64,000 bases of DNA from Novosphingobium sp. SG707 (GCF_012275515.1 NZ_JAAZQL010000001.1:62001-126000), one strand, 5' to 3'. Numbered from the stretch's first letter, positions 26,621 through 36,049 are shown. The notes: generated by a model not told the origin, from the letters alone. Numbers and translations: made by a program.

Positions 26621-27201
26621 AGGCCGAGGTCGCTCAGCGAGGGATGGTCGTCCGGACGACGGCCAAGAGGCCAGTGGAACAGACGATCCGCTTCCTTGAT
26701 CGGCATTTCGTTGATGCTTGCGTGGCGGTTTGACATCAGTCCGTCTTCGGCGAATTGCCAGTTTTCATTTCCATAGGCCCGGTACCATTGGCCGGCATCG
26801 TCACGATACTCATAGGCATAGCGCACCGCAATACGGTTGCCGGTAAAGGCCCAAAGTTCCTTGATAAGCCGGTACTCGTGCTCCTTGTTCCACTTGCGCT
26901 CGAGGAAGGCCTGCGCCTCCTGACGGTTGGTCGCGAATTCGACCCGGTTACGCCAGCGGGTGTCGAGCGTGTAGGCCAAGGCCACCTTGGCCGCATCGCG
27001 GGTGTTCCAGCCATCTTCGGCCAGACGCACCTTCTCGACGGCGCTATCGTGGGTGAACGGGGGCAGCGGAGGACGGGACATGGTATTTCCTTTCGAGATG
27101 GGAAGGGTCTTGGCAAGCGCCGGGGCCGTGAGGGCCGCAGCAGAGAGGGCAGCTATGAAGGTGCGGCGGTTCAATGAACCCCCCTGTGGGGTTGTTCGCA
27201 T
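26617..27201 (-). CDS. DUF1348 (NTF2-like) protein with an N-terminal Tat-type leader
   Basis: About 194 residues from the ATG at 27201. Residues 41 on are a typical full-length DUF1348 protein beginning SRPPLPPF, with [14 protein letters not shown] and [12 protein letters not shown]. The 40 residues before it look like a signal ([21 protein letters not shown]), so this copy may be exported. The internal ATG at 27081 has the better ribosome site (AAAGGAAAT) and would give the usual cytosolic form. Both starts may be used. The function of DUF1348 is not established. It is co-transcribed with the TetR gene. Confidence 0.8.
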   Translation of the reverse strand: MRTTPQGGSLNRRTFIAALSAAALTAPALAKTLPISKGNTMSRPPLPPFTHDSAVEKVRLAEDGWNTRDAAKVALAYTLDTRWRNRVEFATNRQEAQAFLERKWNKEHEYRLIKELWAFTGNRIAVRYAYEYRDDAGQWYRAYGNENWQFAEDGLMSNRHASINEMPIKEADRLFHWPLGRRPDDHPSLSDLGL

Positions 27202-27236
27202 GTACCTATCGGTACAATCTTTTACCGATAGGTACA
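27201..27236. promoter_or_regulatory. Double TetR-type operator (perfect 14-bp inverted repeat)
   Basis: TGTACCTATCGGTA (27201-27214) and TACCGATAGGTACA (27223-27236) are exact reverse complements with an 8-base spacer. Each arm is itself a near-palindrome, TACC-NATN-GGTA, centred 20 bp apart (two helical turns), as expected for two TetR dimers. It overlaps the start region of the DUF1348-TetR operon and is the best candidate site for that repressor. Confidence 0.75.
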
Positions 27237-27436
27237 AGTTATTTTTCAGGCAGCCAATCGGCGTCTTGGTTCATTCCGCCAACAACGCAGCACTTTCAGA
27301 TGTTTATGTATGAAGTCCTGCTCCGTAACACGGCTTGGCGCTGGGGAGGCAAGGCTGCGCTCAGCGACTTGTGTCTCGGAGGAGACGGGAAGATAGGTTC
27401 ACCATCCCGGCCTTCTTCAATCTGGGCGTCGGCCCG

Positions 27437-27640
27437 TCAGAAGGGCTTGGTCGGGAGATACTTGCCGTCGAGCGTGATGACGCAGCGGTGGCCGCCTTCG
27501 GGGTCTTCGCGCTTTTCAAGCTTGAGCTTGAAGTTGATCGCGCTGATGATGCCGTCACCGAAATCCTCGTGAACGAGGGACTTCAGGGTCGTCGCATAGA
27601 CCTGAATGATCTCATAAAAGCGATACATGGTGGGATCGGT
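27437..27640 (-). pseudogene. cynS: 5'-truncated cyanase
   Basis: The last 67 or so residues of cyanase are clear: [32 protein letters not shown] and the C-terminal [10 protein letters not shown]. These contain the catalytic Arg and Glu (YRFYE) and Ser (ISAIN) of CynS. The N-terminal helical domain is gone: upstream of about 27640 the frame has no cyanase sequence and the DNA belongs to a broken ATPase gene. Cyanase turns cyanate and bicarbonate into ammonia and CO2 as a decamer; the fragment should not assemble. Confidence 0.85.
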
Positions 27641-28866
27641 CGGCAAGTCTCGATCCCGCCGGAAACATATGCGCCCGACGGGTAGGTTGTCGTCCCTAGA
27701 TTGGCGCGATGCTGAAGGAATCGCAGCAGCAGAATGCACATAGTATGGAGCAGCGCTCTGGGCTCGCGGCGTGCCACGTCAGGGCAATCTGATAATTGCG
27801 CCATGAGGATAGACCATAAGGGCGCCAACTGCCGGTTGCGAACAACCACGATCTCGATCTGCGAGGCCATCATCACGGCGGTGGTTTCGTCGGCTCCGCC
27901 CTTCATGAGCAGATCGGCGACACGGGCCACATCGCGGTCAAAAACATTGAGTCCGATGAGATGGTTGTGAAGCTCGGACACCACCGAACTGGCCAGTTTG
28001 GCAAGGCGCTGGGTGGCGATGATCGTGCCGATGCCGCGTTTGCGGCCCCTCGCGCACATATCGGTGAGCGTCGCCACCCCAAGGCGGCGGGTTTCCGCAT
28101 CCCGCGCGGAAGCCGCCATATGCGGGGCGAGAAGATGGGCTTCGTCGATACAGACCAGCACCGTATTGCCCCAATGCTCGCGCGGGGCGGATAGGAGCCC
28201 TGCAAAGAAGGCCGCCGCCTTTTCGATGCGGATATCGGGTTCAAGATCGGTGAGATCGAGATGAAGGGCGATTCGATGCTGACGCGCGCGCAGCGCAAGG
28301 GCGGTCAGCCCGTCATTGGCATAGTCACGCGCGAGGATGGTGGTGGCGCCGATATGATCGGCCAGACTGGCAAATTCGCCCTCCGGATCGACGATGATCG
28401 TGGTGAGATAATCGAAAGCCTCCTCGATGATCCTGCGCGGGGTCTGGCTCTTGCCCGCCCCGGAGGAACCCTGAATGAGGCAGCGCCCCGCCATCAGCTT
28501 GGCGAGATCCAGTTCGAGCGGAGCGGTCGAAACGCGGCCGAACGGCACTTTCGTATCGGCGGCGAATTCATGGGCAGCAAAGGTCATGAAGCCGCCCATG
28601 TCGGGTGCAACCCGGATCATGGGCGACAGGGCATCGAGATCGAACCACGCGCGGCCCATCGTCGCCTTGCCAAGAAGACCTGCGATTTTCCCCGGCATCA
28701 GATCGGAATTGGCCAGGCCGCCCCAGCGTGGATGCGTTTGCAGGACCGGCAGATCGAGGTGGTGGCGCCTCACCTGTTTGAGAACGTGGACATATCGGAC
28801 CGTGGCATCGTGCCCGGCCACTTCCTCGACCCTGATTTTGGTGCGGTACGTGGCGAGGATCGTCAT
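27641..28866 (-). pseudogene. HerA/VirB4-like ATPase (DUF87), 3'-truncated
   Basis: From the ATG at 28866 the frame encodes a helicase-HerA-like ATPase: Walker A QGSSGAGKSQTPRRIIE, the nearby DPEGEF motif, Walker B VLVCIDEAHLLAP and the arginine-finger-like RGRKRGIGTIIATQR. Sequence typical of the family ends near EIVVVRNRQLAPLW. The remaining frame to 27583 runs through the cyanase fragment in another frame and is unrelated. Such ATPases often occur on plasmids and integrated elements. The joint with cyanase at about 27640-27750 looks like a deletion scar. Confidence 0.7.
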
Positions 28867-28879
28867 GACGGCGCCTTGC

Positions 28880-29241
28880 CGACAAAAGAAACTGTCCCCA
28901 ATTGCGCAGCAGCAGGTCATCGACAGTGTCGCCATCGCAATCGACGAGGACATCAGAGAAGCCCCTCTCGCGCCCGAAGGTGATCAGCGCCGCGAGGTCA
29001 TCCGGCAAGGGCATTGCGCCGGGTTCGGCTGCAATCTGGTCGGAACGAACCAGCCGTGGACGGCAGCGGCAATGTCAAGCGGGCGGTCACCGGGCGGCCA
29101 GGAAGACCAGAGATCAAGCAGTTCGGCCGTCGCAGCGGAGAGATGTGCGGTCGACAGCGCCTGGTCACCCAAGAACCCGACATGGCCTGCCCCGCGCCTG
29201 GTCTGTTTTCCCGACGCGCTCTCCGACAAAGAGTAAAACAT
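28880..29241 (-). pseudogene. Possible frameshifted ORF upstream of the ATPase relic
   Basis: One frame from an ATG at 29241 (MFYSLSESASGKQTRR to HGWFVPTRLQPN) stops at 28984. A second frame continues coding-like sequence from 29014 (LPDDLAALITFGRERGFSDV, VDCDGDTVDDLLL) towards the ATPase start. Together they look like one small gene with a frameshift near 29010, perhaps an accessory protein of the ATPase. I do not recognise it. Confidence 0.3.
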
Positions 29242-29251
29242 TCGGCGCGCG

Positions 29252-29270
29252 TGTAACGTCCTGTAACGTC
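29252..29270. repeat. Tandem 9-bp direct repeat upstream of a TonB receptor gene
   Basis: TGTAACGTC occurs at 29252-29260 and 29262-29270, one helical turn apart. It lies about 160 bases upstream of the receptor start and could be a tandem regulator site. The rest of 29271-29423 holds nothing recognisable. Confidence 0.35.
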
Positions 29271-29423
29271 CAACCAACGGTAATGAACTTGCGTCCAGCC
29301 GTCTGCTGGAAATACTGGAGGGGTGGATGCCGCCATGGCGGGTCCTCCCCCCGCATCGGCCATCATCCTCGGCGCCTTCTGGCAGTGCGGCGATGCTGCC
29401 CCCAGAGATTTGAGATCACCATC

Positions 29424-31571
29424 ATGAACTTGCGTCTTTCCGCCCCCTGCGCCGCATCGCGCCTCCTCCTGCTGACAGGTGTCTGCACGATGGCCATCGC
29501 GGGCAAGGCATCCGCCGAGGATCAGCGCACGATCATCGTCACCGCATCGCGCAGCGAGATGATGGGCAAGGCCGAAACCGCCAGTCAGGGCTCGATCAGC
29601 CAGCAGGAGGTTGCCCTGCGCCCGATCTATCGCGCCGCGCAATTGTTCGAGAGCATCCCCGGCCTTGTCGTCACTACCCATTCGGGCGAGGGCAAGGCGC
29701 CCTATTATCTGATCCAGGGCTATGCGCTGGACCATGGCACCGATTTTGCCAATTTCATCGACGACATGCCGGTCAATCGCGGCACCAATGCCCATGGTCA
29801 GGGTTATTCCGATCTGGGCTTTCTGATCCCGCAGGTCGTGGCCGGGATCGATTATACGAAAGGCCCCTATTACGCGGGCGTAGGTGATTTCGGCTCGGTG
29901 GCGTCCGCACGCACGCGGCTTCTGAATGAAGCCCCCGCGCAAATGGCCGCGACCGTGGGCACCGATGGCTATCAGGAAGTTCAGGGCATGGCCACGCTGC
30001 GCCTTGGCAAGGACAAGCGGCTGCTGGGCTCGTTTCAGATCAGCCACTATGACGGCCCGTGGCAGCCGGGACAGAATTTCCGCAAACTCAACGGTATGCT
30101 GCGCTACAGTCAGGGCACCGCCAGAGACGGCTTCACCCTGACCGCCATGGCCTATGCCAGCGAGGGGCGGCTGACCACCGACCAGCCCCAGCGGGCGGTC
30201 GAGGCGGGCATCATCAGCCCCTACGGCACGCTGGACCCGAGCGATTACAGCCGCTCGCAACGTTACAGCCTGTCGGGCCATATCGAAAAACCCATCGGTC
30301 CGGGGCAATTCTCCGCCAGCCTCTATGCGATCCGTTCGACCATGACGCTGTGGAACAATTTCACCCATTACCTTTATGACCCCGTCAACGGCGACCAGCA
30401 GGCCCAGCATGAGGCGCGCACTGTGCTGGGCGGGCGGGCCAGCTATACGCTCAAGGCGCAGGTGCTGGGGCTGGAGACAGAGACGGTATGGGGCGCACAG
30501 ATCCGCCACGATACCGCGCTGGTCGACCGCCGCCATACAAAGAACCGCGACACGATCCTGTCCAATTGCTTTCAGAAACAGGACGGTAGCGGCATCCTTT
30601 ACTACAATGCCGTCAACGGCAATTGCAACGCCGACCGGGTGCATATCCTGATGCTCTCGCCCCATATGCAGACGACGCTGCGCTGGGCCAGTTGGCTGCG
30701 CACGGTGAGCGGCGTCCGGCTGGATTATATGCGGGCCGATGATGTCAGCTATGTCACCGGCACCAGCGGACGCGGCCATCAATATCTGTGGCAACCCAAG
30801 GGCAGCCTGATCCTTGGCCCATGGGCGAAGACCGAGTTCTATTTCAGCGCGGGGCGCGGGTTTCACTCCAATGACGTGCGCGGCGGGTTCGGCACAGTGC
30901 CCACGCAAGGCGTGCCGCTGGCGGCGGGTGGCACGCCGCTGCTGGCCTCGACCACGGGGATGGAGGTGGGGCTGCGCAGCAACCTTATCCCGCGCCTCAG
31001 CCTGCAAATCGCCGCGTTCCAGCAGGATTTCGGGTCGGAACTGCGCTATAACGCCGATACGGGCCAGAACGAGGCGGGCGCTCCCAGCCGCCGTCAGGGC
31101 ATCGAGATTTCCGCGCAATATCGCCCGGTTCACTGGCTGGAGCTGAACGGCGATCTGGCCTTTGCGCGGCCGCGCTATCGCGGCGCCAATCTGGCGGCCT
31201 TTGGCATTGCCCAGCCCTATATCGCGGACGCGCCCAATTTCACCTATTCGGCGGGCGCGCTGGTCAACGGTCTGGGGCCGTGGTCGGGTTCGCTGCAATG
31301 GCGGCGGCTGGGCACGCATTCGCTGGCCGATGGACAGCTCGACCCGCGCGATGGGGGGTACAGCGAGTGGAACATCGACGTCACCTATGCGCTGGCGGGC
31401 GGATGGAAGGCGCAGGTCAGCCTGTTCAACATCTTTAACAGCCGAAGCGATTCAGCCACCTATTACTACACCTCCCGTCTGCAGGGCGAAGCAGCCGAGG
31501 GCGTCGAGGGTTATCACGCCCATCCGCTTGAGCCGCGCTCGGCCCGGTTTACCATCCGCAAGGAATTTTAA
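29424..31571 (+). CDS. TonB-dependent outer-membrane receptor
   Basis: 715 residues with a signal peptide (LLLLTGVCTMAIAGKASAE). The TonB-box region reads RTIIVTASRSEM, the plug contains YLIQGYALDHGTDFANFIDD, and the barrel ends in ARFTIRKEF with the usual terminal Phe. The common GTLFGRN plug motif of the other two receptors here is replaced by GPYYAGVGDFGSVAS. The ligand is unknown. An ATG at 29283 is in frame, but the signal peptide supports 29424. The next gene, a cytochrome c'-like protein, follows after 36 bases and probably shares the transcript. Confidence 0.88.
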   Translation: MNLRLSAPCAASRLLLLTGVCTMAIAGKASAEDQRTIIVTASRSEMMGKAETASQGSISQQEVALRPIYRAAQLFESIPGLVVTTHSGEGKAPYYLIQGYALDHGTDFANFIDDMPVNRGTNAHGQGYSDLGFLIPQVVAGIDYTKGPYYAGVGDFGSVASARTRLLNEAPAQMAATVGTDGYQEVQGMATLRLGKDKRLLGSFQISHYDGPWQPGQNFRKLNGMLRYSQGTARDGFTLTAMAYASEGRLTTDQPQRAVEAGIISPYGTLDPSDYSRSQRYSLSGHIEKPIGPGQFSASLYAIRSTMTLWNNFTHYLYDPVNGDQQAQHEARTVLGGRASYTLKAQVLGLETETVWGAQIRHDTALVDRRHTKNRDTILSNCFQKQDGSGILYYNAVNGNCNADRVHILMLSPHMQTTLRWASWLRTVSGVRLDYMRADDVSYVTGTSGRGHQYLWQPKGSLILGPWAKTEFYFSAGRGFHSNDVRGGFGTVPTQGVPLAAGGTPLLASTTGMEVGLRSNLIPRLSLQIAAFQQDFGSELRYNADTGQNEAGAPSRRQGIEISAQYRPVHWLELNGDLAFARPRYRGANLAAFGIAQPYIADAPNFTYSAGALVNGLGPWSGSLQWRRLGTHSLADGQLDPRDGGYSEWNIDVTYALAGGWKAQVSLFNIFNSRSDSATYYYTSRLQGEAAEGVEGYHAHPLEPRSARFTIRKEF

Positions 31572-31607
31572 AGCGCGCGCGCAAGAAGTCAGGAAAGGAT
31601 CGAAGGA

Positions 31608-32150
31608 ATGGCAGATTGGAAATTGTTGGGCATGGCCGCGCTGGTACAGCTGGCCGTGTTGACGCAGGGCGCCGTCAAGCCTGCGCGCAAGGGGCCGGTG
31701 GTGGTCTATAGCGAGATGCACGATCACGTTGCGGCCAAGGCGCAGGTTCTATGGGACATCACCAATGCCAAGCTGGACGATGAGGGCAATCCTTCGGCCA
31801 AGAAGATGAAACCTGCCGACTGGATCAAGCTGCGCGCCGCCCTGACGGACCTGTCGGCCTCGCTCAACCGGCTGGGCGGGGCCAAGAGTTTTGTGGTGCG
31901 CAAGGCCGATCAGCATATCCTTGACGAACAGACCCCCGGAGGCGCCAAACCGGCCGACATTCAGCGCCACATCGACGCCAATCCCGCCGGCTTCCGCCAA
32001 TATGCCACCGCCCTTGCCCGCCAGATCGACGGCATCGGTAAGGCCGCCGACCGCCGCGATCTCAAGACCGTCTATGAGGCGGCCGGCGAACTGGATGGCC
32101 AGTGCGAGACTTGTCACCAGACCTTCTGGTTCCCCAAGGACGCGCAATAA
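31608..32150 (+). CDS. Cytochrome c'-like protein with C-terminal heme motif
   Basis: 180 residues. A hydrophobic N-terminus (LLGMAALVQLAVLTQGA) looks like a signal peptide. The body is helical, and the single heme motif C166-E-T-C169-H170 sits fifteen residues from the end (CHQTFWFP), as in cytochromes c' and c556. An AGGAAAGGATCGAAGG site precedes the ATG. Linked to the TonB receptor upstream; a role in electron transfer or gas binding in the periplasm is inferred only from fold. Confidence 0.8.
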   Translation: MADWKLLGMAALVQLAVLTQGAVKPARKGPVVVYSEMHDHVAAKAQVLWDITNAKLDDEGNPSAKKMKPADWIKLRAALTDLSASLNRLGGAKSFVVRKADQHILDEQTPGGAKPADIQRHIDANPAGFRQYATALARQIDGIGKAADRRDLKTVYEAAGELDGQCETCHQTFWFPKDAQ

Positions 32151-32475
32151 GGACCAGCGCCCGCCCCCAGGCAAGGAAGGCGGGCATCAGTGCGCAATTT
32201 CTCGATAAACTTGCGGTCGACCTAGTTGATCAGACTATTACCTTGCCGCGTTGATCGAGGCGGCTAATCCGCTCGACGCGATGCAGGGCGCGATTGCGCA
32301 GAAGTCAGCCGCAAACATTCCTCTTTACAGGTTTGCTCAAAGCATGCCCGCAGCATGGTGATTGCCCCAAACGCTCCATCCCAATGACGTCCACAACCTG
32401 ACATCTCGATTACGCGAACGGGGTGGCACTTCTAAGGCGTAAACTCATAAACCGTGTTGAGTTTGCGGCCATTGC
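32151..32475. other. Intergenic stretch with one hairpin
   Basis: GCCCGCC (32159-32165) and GGCGGGC (32179-32185) form a 7-bp hairpin just after the cytochrome gene, a possible weak terminator. Nothing recognisable follows until the IS5 remnant; an AAACTC/GAGTTT dyad at 32440-32463 may mark its left end. Confidence 0.35.
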
Positions 32476-33174
32476 GTGATTCAGGCGCTACCCAGAAAGG
32501 GTAGGCAGGTGGCGTGGCGGCGATACGAACTGACGGACAAGGAATGGGCGATCATCGAGCCCCTGCTGCCTAACAAGCCACGCGGTGTGCCTCGGGTTGA
32601 TGACCGCCGCGTTTTGAACGGGATCCTCTGGCAGTTTCGATCTGGTTCGCCCTGGGCAGAAGTCCCCGAACGCTACGGTCCCTCGACCACCTGCTACAAC
32701 CGGTTCGTGCACTGGCGCAAAGCCGGGGTCTGGGACCGGCTGCTGGCGGCGGTTTCTGCGGGCTTCAACGGCGAATTGGTGATGATCGATTCCACCTGCG
32801 TGCGCGTCCACCAGCATGGTGCGACCGCGAAAAGGGGGGCATCCGATCATGGCATGGGAGCGCAGACGCGCAGTCCATCCGGGGGATGGGCGAGCACCGA
32901 GCCCCGGGGCGGCCTTACCAGCAAGCTCCATGCTCTTGTCGACGCTGAGGGACGTCCTGTCGGCCTGCGATTGACCGGCGGGCAGGTTCACGATGTCTGC
33001 GAAGCCGAAGCCCTGATTGCAGACATTCCCGAGGGTGCCACGCTGCTGGGAGACAAGGGCTATGACAGCAACGCCATCCGCGAGGCCGCTGCGGCGCGAG
33101 GCGCGCAACGCATTGATTTGATTTTCAGTACATGCCGGATGCAATCAGAACAGGAGTGTATCGCGGCCAAATAG
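32476..33174 (+). mobile_element. IS5-family transposase, 3'-truncated
   Basis: The N-terminal two thirds of an IS5/IS1182-type DDE transposase is present: RRYELTDKEWAIIEPLLP, the region GSPWAEVPERYGP, the first catalytic Asp in VMIDSTCVRVH and the second in LLGDKGYDSN. After RGAQR (about 33110) the family sequence stops and the frame continues with unrelated residues to 33174. The third catalytic Glu region and right end are absent, so the copy is dead. A GTG at 32509 could be the true start. Confidence 0.85.
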
Positions 33175-33224
33175 GAACATTTGATGGTTTGGTAAACGGA
33201 GCAAAGCTCCCGGATCTCCGGGCG

Positions 33225-33247
33225 TGATCGCACGTAAATTGCGATCA
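33225..33247 (-). terminator. Possible terminator hairpin of the MATE gene
   Basis: TGATCGCA (33225-33232) and TGCGATCA (33240-33247) form an 8-bp perfect stem with a 7-base AT-rich loop directly after the MATE stop. No T-run follows. Confidence 0.35.
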
Positions 33248-33251
33248 ATCC

Positions 33252-34640
33252 TTAAACGATACCAGCGCCAAAATTCAAACGGTCAATACGCGACAGCCAT
33301 CGCATGGACAGCAAGATCGCCACGACAGCCAGCCCGGTTGCAAGCCCGATCCAAATGCCGACACCAGCCAGCGGCGTGCGCGTAGAAAGGAGGTATCCGG
33401 TTCCCATCCCTACCAGCCAATAGCCCAACACCGCCACCGTCATAGGATAGCGCGTGTCATGCAGCCCTCTGAGCAAACCCGCATTTACCGCCTGTGTGGT
33501 GTCCATCAATTGGAACACCCCAGCAATGTAGATAAATTTGGTGGCAAGCAGCACGACCTCGCCGTTTCGCGGGTCATGCAGATCCAGGAAAAGCGCGATG
33601 AGGTTGCGCGGCAGTGCTGCCAGCGTCAGCGCGGATGTCATCGCAAAGGCGAGGGCAAAACCAAGCGCGATCCATCCGGCTCTTCTGATGGCGATTGCAT
33701 CCCTGCGGCCATAGGCGATCCCGACCCTGACCGTTGACGCCTGGCTGATGCCCAGCGGGACCATGAAGCACAGCCCCGCAATTTGATTGGCAATGGCATG
33801 GGCGGCCAGTGAGGAACGTCCAATTGTTCCCATGAGAAAGGCAGACGCGTTGAACACCGTCACTTCCATGGCAAATGTAACGGCGATAGGCGCGCCGAGC
33901 CGAAGCATAGTGAGGAGCCGGGGCCAATCCGCAACCCAGAAGCGGCCAAAAACGTGAAAGCGTTGAAACTGACGATCTCGTACAATGACCGTCACCAGAG
34001 TAAGCAACATGGCCAGCGCTGTCAGGCTGCTCGCCAGTCCCGCGCCGAAAAGGCCAAGGCGGGGCAGGCCCAGATGCCCCAATATCAGGCACCAGCCGAG
34101 CAGAAAATTGACGGGCAGCGCGGCAACAGTGATGATCACGCCCCAAAGCGGACGTTCCATTGCGCCCAGAAAATGCCGGAGCCCATAGAACCACAGATAG
34201 GGCAACAGTGCCCATTGCAGGCCCCGCAGAAGCATCTGAGCCTGGGCGGCAAGGACCGCATCCTGCTCCAGCGCCAGAAGGATTGTGGCTGCGTGCCACA
34301 GGGCAATCCATATTGGCACGCAAAAACCGGCCGTGATCCACATTCCCTGACGGACCGTGCGCCGTATTTCCCTCACCGAATACTTGTTCTGCCCTCGCTC
34401 GCGGGCAATCATCGGGGAAATCGCAGTCGCCAGCCCCATTCCGAAAATTTGAAAGGCATTATACAGATTCGTCGCCAGCGCACCCGAAGCAACCGCGTCA
34501 GAACCCAGATGGCCGATCAGAAAAAGATTGCCTGCCGCAATCAGAGACCATGCCAGATTGCCAATGATGAATGGCGCCGCAAGGCTGAAAAGCGCCCTAG
34601 CCTCCGATATGACTGGTTCAGAACGCCAGACAATCCGCAT
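33252..34640 (-). CDS. MATE-family multidrug efflux transporter (NorM-like)
   Basis: 462 residues and twelve membrane segments in two similar halves, a normal MATE length. The first half starts LFSLAAPFIIGNLAWSLI with GHLGSDAVASGALA; the second carries LRLGAPIAVTFAMEVTVFN and IPLG-like VPLGISQASTVRVG. It exports cationic drugs or metabolites against Na+ or H+. The ATG at 34640 is preferred over one 13 codons upstream because GGAGGGAC precedes it. It is followed downstream by an IS5 remnant and preceded by a GNAT gene, an arrangement suggestive of acquired resistance or detoxification genes. Confidence 0.9.
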   Translation of the reverse strand: MRIVWRSEPVISEARALFSLAAPFIIGNLAWSLIAAGNLFLIGHLGSDAVASGALATNLYNAFQIFGMGLATAISPMIARERGQNKYSVREIRRTVRQGMWITAGFCVPIWIALWHAATILLALEQDAVLAAQAQMLLRGLQWALLPYLWFYGLRHFLGAMERPLWGVIITVAALPVNFLLGWCLILGHLGLPRLGLFGAGLASSLTALAMLLTLVTVIVRDRQFQRFHVFGRFWVADWPRLLTMLRLGAPIAVTFAMEVTVFNASAFLMGTIGRSSLAAHAIANQIAGLCFMVPLGISQASTVRVGIAYGRRDAIAIRRAGWIALGFALAFAMTSALTLAALPRNLIALFLDLHDPRNGEVVLLATKFIYIAGVFQLMDTTQAVNAGLLRGLHDTRYPMTVAVLGYWLVGMGTGYLLSTRTPLAGVGIWIGLATGLAVVAILLSMRWLSRIDRLNFGAGIV

Positions 34641-34768
34641 ACTTTCTGTCCCTCCGATTGCCCAACCGAACGCGATCAAGCCATGGATTGAAGCGACGCG
34701 GGTTCAATGAATAAGCCGTGTCGGCAGCGCGATCGGAAAGCATGGCGACCTGCCGGTCTGAATGATTA

Positions 34769-35320
34769 TCAGGCAGTGGCAACAGAATTACCTTGCGACG
34801 GCCATTCCTTGCTCAGCATCGCATATTGGAACGTATTTTCGAAAATTGGCTGACCATCAGCGTCGTCGATGAAGGATGCAAACTCCAGAAACAGGCCTTC
34901 GCGCCGCATCCCCAAACGCTCGCATAGGCGCTGCGATCCGACGTTGTCGTCTTCGACATAAGCGTAGATACGGCGAACACCTTGGCTGGAAAAAAGGTTG
35001 TCGATCAAAGCCCGGGATGCTTCGAAGGCGAACCCCGCGCCCGTATGATCGGGATTGAAGTGCCAACCTATCGAAACTGTATCGCCCTCCCGCTCCATAA
35101 ACAGATCCCCGATCAGTTGCCCAGTATCCCGACGGCAGACAGCGACATAATCCCCGGCCGCAGCACGAATGCGTGCTTCGGCCTCTGCGGCAATCTCGTC
35201 CGCCACCGCCATGGAAGCGAAACAGGAAACACGCGGCTTGTGCAGATAGGCAAAGAGTGCCGGACCATCACCCTCGCGGAACTGACGAAGTGTTAGCCTG
35301 TCAGTTGTGGCAACAATCAT
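34769..35320 (-). CDS. GNAT acetyltransferase (RimJ/RimL type)
   Basis: 183 residues. The N-terminus TDRLTLRQFREGDGPALFAY and the acetyl-CoA loop region (HTGAGFAFEASRALIDNLF, then DNVGSQRLCERLGMRREG) are typical of ribosomal-protein N-acetyltransferase-like GNAT enzymes that modify small amines or protein N-termini. The first pyrophosphate-loop residues are atypical (HTGAGFA rather than RGKG-A). The target is unknown. It lies on the same strand as the MATE and FMN-reductase genes with gaps near 110-130 bases, so it may be transcribed alone. Confidence 0.85.
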   Translation of the reverse strand: MIVATTDRLTLRQFREGDGPALFAYLHKPRVSCFASMAVADEIAAEAEARIRAAAGDYVAVCRRDTGQLIGDLFMEREGDTVSIGWHFNPDHTGAGFAFEASRALIDNLFSSQGVRRIYAYVEDDNVGSQRLCERLGMRREGLFLEFASFIDDADGQPIFENTFQYAMLSKEWPSQGNSVATA

Positions 35321-35427
35321 CCGGTTTCCTCTTTTCCCCGTTGCCGTCGAGAATGGTCCAAGGCCGGCGTTTTGCTATGGAACCGCTTGCCAGAGAACAA
35401 AGCGCAGGCCACAAAGTCTCAGCAATG

Positions 35428-36015
35428 TTACCCTATTTGCTGCGGCTCGATCAGAATACGCGGGGAACCTAGCTCCGCCACTTCCCTTCGGTTATCGAGC
35501 GCAAAAGTAAAATGCTCGACCGCCCGCAACAGCATATCCTCGGTTTTGTCGACCAGCGCAGGTCCGGCCTCGCTGTAGATCCAGTCTGCTTCGGTCACCA
35601 CGGTGGATTGCACGATGTGGCGCGCCGCCATGGACTGCAGCACCGGGCGAAGGGAATAGTCGAGCGCCAGCGCATGAGCCAGGCTGCCTGCCGTTGCGAC
35701 GGGCAACACGGCCTTACCGGCCAAGCCAAATTGCGGAAGAATATCGAGCGCCAGTTTGACGATCCCGGCAAAAGACGCCTTGTAAATCGGAGTCGCCACC
35801 ACCACGCCGTGAGCTTCATCCACCAGACGCAGCATTCTTTTGACGCCGGGATCGGAAAGGTCGAACCTTGCCAGCGCCTGACAGTCGATCTCTGCCAGAC
35901 GGACGATCTCGGCTTCAATATCCGAGCGAGCCATTTGCGAGGCGATCCATGCCACCAACAGGCTGGTTTTGGAGGACCCACCTCCTCCAGCGAGGATCAC
36001 GACCTTTTTGCTCAT
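35428..36015 (-). CDS. NADPH-dependent FMN reductase (SsuE-like)
   Basis: 195 residues. The flavodoxin-like start VVILAGGGGSSKTSLL and the middle motif GVVVATPIYKASFAGIVKLAL match the SsuE/MsuE branch, which makes free FMNH2 for partner monooxygenases. The motif differs from the usual GSPS phosphate loop. Start at 36015 (SKKVVILAG); an ATG two codons upstream is also possible. It lies downstream of the TonB receptor on the same strand and 2.7 kb from a flavin monooxygenase-like gene (38694-39908); supply of reduced flavin to that enzyme is a reasonable inference. Confidence 0.85.
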   Translation of the reverse strand: MSKKVVILAGGGGSSKTSLLVAWIASQMARSDIEAEIVRLAEIDCQALARFDLSDPGVKRMLRLVDEAHGVVVATPIYKASFAGIVKLALDILPQFGLAGKAVLPVATAGSLAHALALDYSLRPVLQSMAARHIVQSTVVTEADWIYSEAGPALVDKTEDMLLRAVEHFTFALDNRREVAELGSPRILIEPQQIG

Positions 36016-36049
36016 TCTCAATCCTGTGCGATTTCAAAGGGGAACAATA

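Noticed and set aside
29283..29436. 13-bp repeat ATGAACTTGCGTC at 29283 and 29424
   Set aside because: Both copies are in the receptor frame, but only the second opens a signal peptide; likely a chance or remnant duplication without clear meaning.
28998..31319. 773-codon minus-strand open frame
   Set aside because: Antisense to the TonB receptor with its signal peptide and C-terminal Phe; the translated protein has no recognisable domain.
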